From Actinomycetes bacterium (GTDB lineage Bacteria; Actinomycetota; Actinomycetes; Mycobacteriales; Mycobacteriaceae), in contig JAKOYE010000226.1 of assembly GCA_029780675.1 (NCBI GenBank), forward strand, positions 1 through 36,802: 36,802 nucleotides of DNA. The letters run 5' to 3'. Positions 35,599 through 36,802 of the stretch are shown in pieces. The notes under the pieces are model-generated. The model ran no database searches. It was not told the origin of the DNA and saw only the letters and a program-made list of their open reading frames with translations. The position numbers and the translations under genes are program-made. The first letter of the stretch is position 1. Each line of letters starts with the position of its first letter.

Positions 35599-36802
35599 AT
35601 GCCGCACGTGAAGTACCGCTCCCCGTCGATCGCGCCGGCCTACACGGGGCGGCTGTCCACCGACCCGATCCCGTCGCTGCGGCTGCCGGTCGAGCCGATG
35701 GAACCGGCGGCGGCGTACCGGTTCATCCATGACGAACTGATGCTCGACGGCAGCTCGCGGCTGAACCTGGCGACGTTCGTCACCACGTGGATGGATCCCG
35801 AGGCCGAGAAGCTGATGGCCGAGACGTTCGACAAGAACATGATCGACAAGGACGAATACCCGGCCACCGCCGCGATCGAATCCCGATGCGTGTCGATGGT
35901 CGCCGATCTGTTCCACGCCGAGAACCTGCGCGACGATGACGCGGCCAGCGCGGTCGGAGTGTCCACCGTCGGTTCCTCCGAAGCGGTGATGCTCGGTGGG
36001 CTGGCGTTGAAGTGGCGGTGGAAGCAGCGGGTGGCCGCCCGTGACGGCGAGGACGGCTGGAAGAAGCGCACCCCCAACCTGGTGATGGGTGCCAACGTGC
36101 AGGTGGTGTGGGAGAAGTTCTGCCGTTACTTCGAGGTGGAGCCCCGCTACCTGCCGATGGCGGAGGACCGCTTCGTGATCACCCCCGAGCAGGTGGTGGC
36201 CGCCGTCGATGAGGACACCATCGGCGTCGTGGGCATCCTGGGCACCACCTACACCGGCGAACTGGAGCCGATCGCTGAGATCTGCGCGGCTCTGGACACC
36301 CTGGAGCGCGAGACCGGGCTGGACATCCCGGTGCACGTCGACGCCGCCAGCGGCGGATTCGTGGTGCCGTTCCTGCAGCCCGACCTCGAGTGGGACTTCC
36401 GGCTGCCCCGGGTGGCCTCGATCAACGTCAGCGGCCACAAGTACGGGCTGACCTATCCGGGAATCGGCTTCGTGGTGTGGCGCAACGCCGACCAGCTGCC
36501 CGAGGAACTCGTGTTCCGGGTCAACTACCTCGGCGGCGATATGCCCACCTTCACCCTGAACTTCTCCCGCCCCGGTAACCAGGTGGTGGCCCAGTACTAC
36601 AACTTCCTGCGGTTGGGCCGGGCCGGATACACCCAGGTCATGCAAACGCTCTCGGAGACCGCCCGGTGGTTCTCCGATCAGCTCGTCAAGTCCCATCACT
36701 TCGAGGTCATCTCCGACGGATCGCAGATCCCGGTGGTCGCGTTCAGGCTGGCGGCCGGCGCTGCCGATTCGGCTGGCGCTGCCGATTCGGCCGGGGGCCG
36801 TG
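35599..36802 (+). CDS. gadB: Glutamate decarboxylase (partial, runs off the window)
   Basis: At least 401 residues of a protein of about 460 are present, starting MPHVKYRSPSIAPAYTGRLS after AGGAAAGG. The PLP-binding Lys281 lies in SGHKYGLTYPG and Asp248 in HVDAASGGF. Glutamate decarboxylase makes GABA and CO2 and consumes a proton; it may help acid tolerance. Gene order glmS-nnr-gadB agrees with M. tuberculosis. Near the window edge an 18-bp tandem duplication adds Ala/Gly/Asp/Ser-rich residues. The 3' end and the reading frame beyond 36802 cannot be seen. Confidence 0.93.
   Translation, partial: MPHVKYRSPSIAPAYTGRLSTDPIPSLRLPVEPMEPAAAYRFIHDELMLDGSSRLNLATFVTTWMDPEAEKLMAETFDKNMIDKDEYPATAAIESRCVSMVADLFHAENLRDDDAASAVGVSTVGSSEAVMLGGLALKWRWKQRVAARDGEDGWKKRTPNLVMGANVQVVWEKFCRYFEVEPRYLPMAEDRFVITPEQVVAAVDEDTIGVVGILGTTYTGELEPIAEICAALDTLERETGLDIPVHVDAASGGFVVPFLQPDLEWDFRLPRVASINVSGHKYGLTYPGIGFVVWRNADQLPEELVFRVNYLGGDMPTFTLNFSRPGNQVVAQYYNFLRLGRAGYTQVMQTLSETARWFSDQLVKSHHFEVISDGSQIPVVAFRLAAGAADSAGAADSAGGR
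36757..36792 (+). repeat. 18-bp tandem duplication inside gadB
   Basis: Units 36757-36774 and 36775-36792 differ at one base and each encode GAADSA in the gadB frame. The frame is kept. It lies where the decarboxylase family normally has a short loop after VVAFRL. Confidence 0.8.

Overview
The window is chromosomal DNA from a mycobacterium, most likely a non-tuberculous species of the Mycolicibacterium type. The evidence is uniformly high GC, ribosomal proteins very close to those of M. tuberculosis from memory, a short-form adenylate kinase, mycobacterial RmlB/RmlC, secreted cutinases, a type VII secretion-associated protein and an F420-dependent LLM enzyme. No tRNA, rRNA, insertion sequence, prophage or CRISPR array was seen. 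No stretch over 300 bases lacks a gene.

Layout. (1) 1-4.3 kb: the second half of the spc ribosomal operon (rplN, rplX, rplE, rpsN type Z, rpsH, rplF, rplR, rpsE, rpmD, rplO). Two previously unlabelled micro-ORFs end exactly on the start codons of rpsH and rpsE. (2) 4.3-10.9 kb: sppA, a class I methyltransferase on the minus strand, then secY-adk-map, a small secreted protein and a MarR regulator. (3) 10.9-14.5 kb, minus strand: mmsA-fadE9-mmsB, the distal valine-degradation genes, behind a near-perfect 22-bp operator. (4) 14.5-16.2 kb, minus strand: rmlB-rmlC for dTDP-rhamnose, divergent from infA. (5) 16.4-21.1 kb: the alpha operon infA-rpmJ-rpsM-rpsK-rpsD-rpoA-rplQ-truA, with a hairpin-rich leader before rpsM and strong stem-loops before rpoA. 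(6) 21.1-25.9 kb: three tandem secreted cutinase-like esterases behind an EamA transporter (all minus), a divergent CGNR zinc-finger regulator, and an orphan Rv3446c-type T7SS-associated gene. In M. tuberculosis the ESX-4 locus sits here. (7) 26.1-30.2 kb: rplM-rpsI behind a structured leader, glmM, and a pair of WXG-like / Ala-Pro-Asp-rich proteins. (8) 30.2-36.8 kb: an LLM F420-type oxidoreductase and an alpha/beta-hydrolase-fold protein lacking the nucleophile serine (both minus), then glmS, nnrE/nnrD fusion and a truncated-by-window gadB.

Together the genes cover ribosome assembly, RNA polymerase, protein export, nucleotide balance, N-terminal Met removal, cell-wall precursors (glmM/glmS for UDP-GlcNAc; rmlB/rmlC for the rhamnose linker of arabinogalactan), valine catabolism and secreted esterases. 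No clear new multi-gene system was found. The most interesting signals are: the apparent loss of ESX-4 leaving one gene, the two coupled micro-ORFs sharing a 13-mer, a recurrent TANNNT-N6-8-start arrangement at ten or more genes that predicts widespread leaderless transcription, structured leaders ahead of rpsM, rpoA and rplM, the mms operator, and a nucleophile-less hydrolase.
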